DNA of 37,283 nucleotides, taken from contig JARKOL010000110.1 of the NCBI GenBank assembly GCA_029975745.1, positions 1 through 37,283 on the forward strand, given 5' to 3'. This document shows, piece by piece, positions 36,888 to 37,283 of this stretch. Each line of letters begins with the position of its first letter. Positions within the stretch are counted from its first letter, which is position 1. The notes under the pieces were generated by a model. That model had not been told where the DNA came from. It searched no databases and saw only the letters and a program-made list of their open reading frames with translations. A program made the translations under genes and the position numbers. The DNA comes from Myxococcota bacterium (lineage in GTDB: Bacteria; Myxococcota_A; UBA9042; DTJE01).

Positions 36888-36889
36888 TC

Positions 36890-37234
36890 ATGGCGGACAT
36901 TCAGCGAAGCGATGGCGGAATCGCGCCGGCCAAGGCGGTGCGGCTTGCGGAACACGTGGACTATGCGCCGGGGGCGGTCGTCAGCAAGACGCTGGCGAAG
37001 AGCCCGGCGGGGACGTTGACCCTGTTCGCGTTCGACGACGGCCAGGGGCTGTCCGAGCACTCGGCCCCGTTCGACGCCTACGTCACGGTGCTGGACGGCG
37101 TGGTCGATCTGGTGATCGGCGGCGTCACGGTTCCGGCCATCGAGGGCGAGACGGTCCTGATGCCGGCGAACGTGCCCCACGGGCTGACGGCCCGGGGTCG
37201 ATTCAAGATGCTGCTGACGATGATCCGGGGCTGA
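36890..37234 (+). CDS. Small cupin-domain protein
   Basis: A 114-residue single-domain beta-barrel cupin (LTLFAFDDGQGLSEHSAP, AYVTVLDGVVDLVIGG, VLMPANVPHGLTARGRFKM). Only one His is present in motif 1 (SEHSAP rather than HxH) and one in motif 2 (PANVPHGL), so the standard four-ligand metal site is incomplete. Start ATG 36890 lies 2 bp after the norB stop and 5 nt after GGAG, so it is translated with norB. I recall similar cupins with this motif near anaerobic or NO-related genes, but their function is not established. The remaining 49 bp of the window show no feature. Confidence 0.88.
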   Translation: MADIQRSDGGIAPAKAVRLAEHVDYAPGAVVSKTLAKSPAGTLTLFAFDDGQGLSEHSAPFDAYVTVLDGVVDLVIGGVTVPAIEGETVLMPANVPHGLTARGRFKMLLTMIRG

Positions 37235-37283
37235 CGTCCGGTCGCGGAGGCTCGCCGGCCGCCGTCGGGGCGCGCGTCCCGCC

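Overview
The window is a GC-rich stretch of bacterial chromosome with dense coding, strong GGAGG-type ribosome binding sites and almost no spare DNA. Several traits point to the Myxococcota (old Deltaproteobacteria) or close relatives. The bacterial microcompartment (BMC) shell proteins closely resemble, from memory, those of Haliangium ochraceum. There is a 2191-residue subtilase with Cys-rich repeats and a MYXO-CTERM-like tail, plus several large lipoproteins and an FhlA/NorR-class sigma-54 activator. No phage, insertion sequence, CRISPR array or rRNA is visible, so this looks like ordinary chromosome rather than an island.

Layout. 1-5394 (minus): the start of an AsmA-like membrane-anchored protein that runs off the window edge, then a 1245-residue lipoprotein carrying tandem helical repeats, a VWA domain, a propeller-like region and an OmpA peptidoglycan-binding domain. 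5490-9395 (minus): a compact BMC operon. In transcription order it encodes a BMC-T (double-stacking type), BMC-H, BMC-P, a CoA-acylating aldehyde dehydrogenase with an encapsulation peptide, a second BMC-T (PduT-like) and a hotdog thioesterase-like protein. 9613-12895 (plus): two lipoproteins of unknown function and a PPC-domain protein with a CarD-like tail. 12936-14327 (minus): GlmU. 14455-17521 (plus): a family I CoA-transferase, exonuclease III and a PrxQ/BCP peroxiredoxin. 17531-18034 (minus): rubrerythrin. 18236-18307: tRNA-Val(CAC) behind a good sigma-70 promoter. 18308-18700: a non-coding stretch that ends in stacked hairpins upstream of the giant subtilase (18701-25276). 25456-30395 (minus): a three-gene operon of a membrane-spanning P-loop ATPase, an MscS channel and a HAD phosphatase. 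30593-32156 (plus): LemA and a DUF3137 protein. 32208-37234: a nitric-oxide module made of a GAF/AAA+/Fis activator, a small membrane protein, quinol-type NO reductase and a cupin.

How the genes work together. The BMC operon encodes all three shell classes but only one recognisable cargo enzyme, the aldehyde dehydrogenase. PduL, alcohol dehydrogenase and any aldehyde-producing signature enzyme are absent. The thioesterase-like protein in the operon and the CoA-transferase 5 kb away are the only visible candidates for releasing CoA. Peroxiredoxin, rubrerythrin, exonuclease III and NO reductase suggest a microaerobic or facultatively anaerobic life with oxidative and nitrosative stress.

The best candidates for undescribed biology are: (1) the BMC operon with one enzyme; (2) the ATPase-MscS-HAD operon, which looks like an ATP-dependent or nucleotide-sensing channel system; and (3) a regular array of six alternating AACGA/TCGTT half-sites just upstream of a sigma-54 promoter for NO reductase. 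All functions are inferred by eye from sequence, with no database search.
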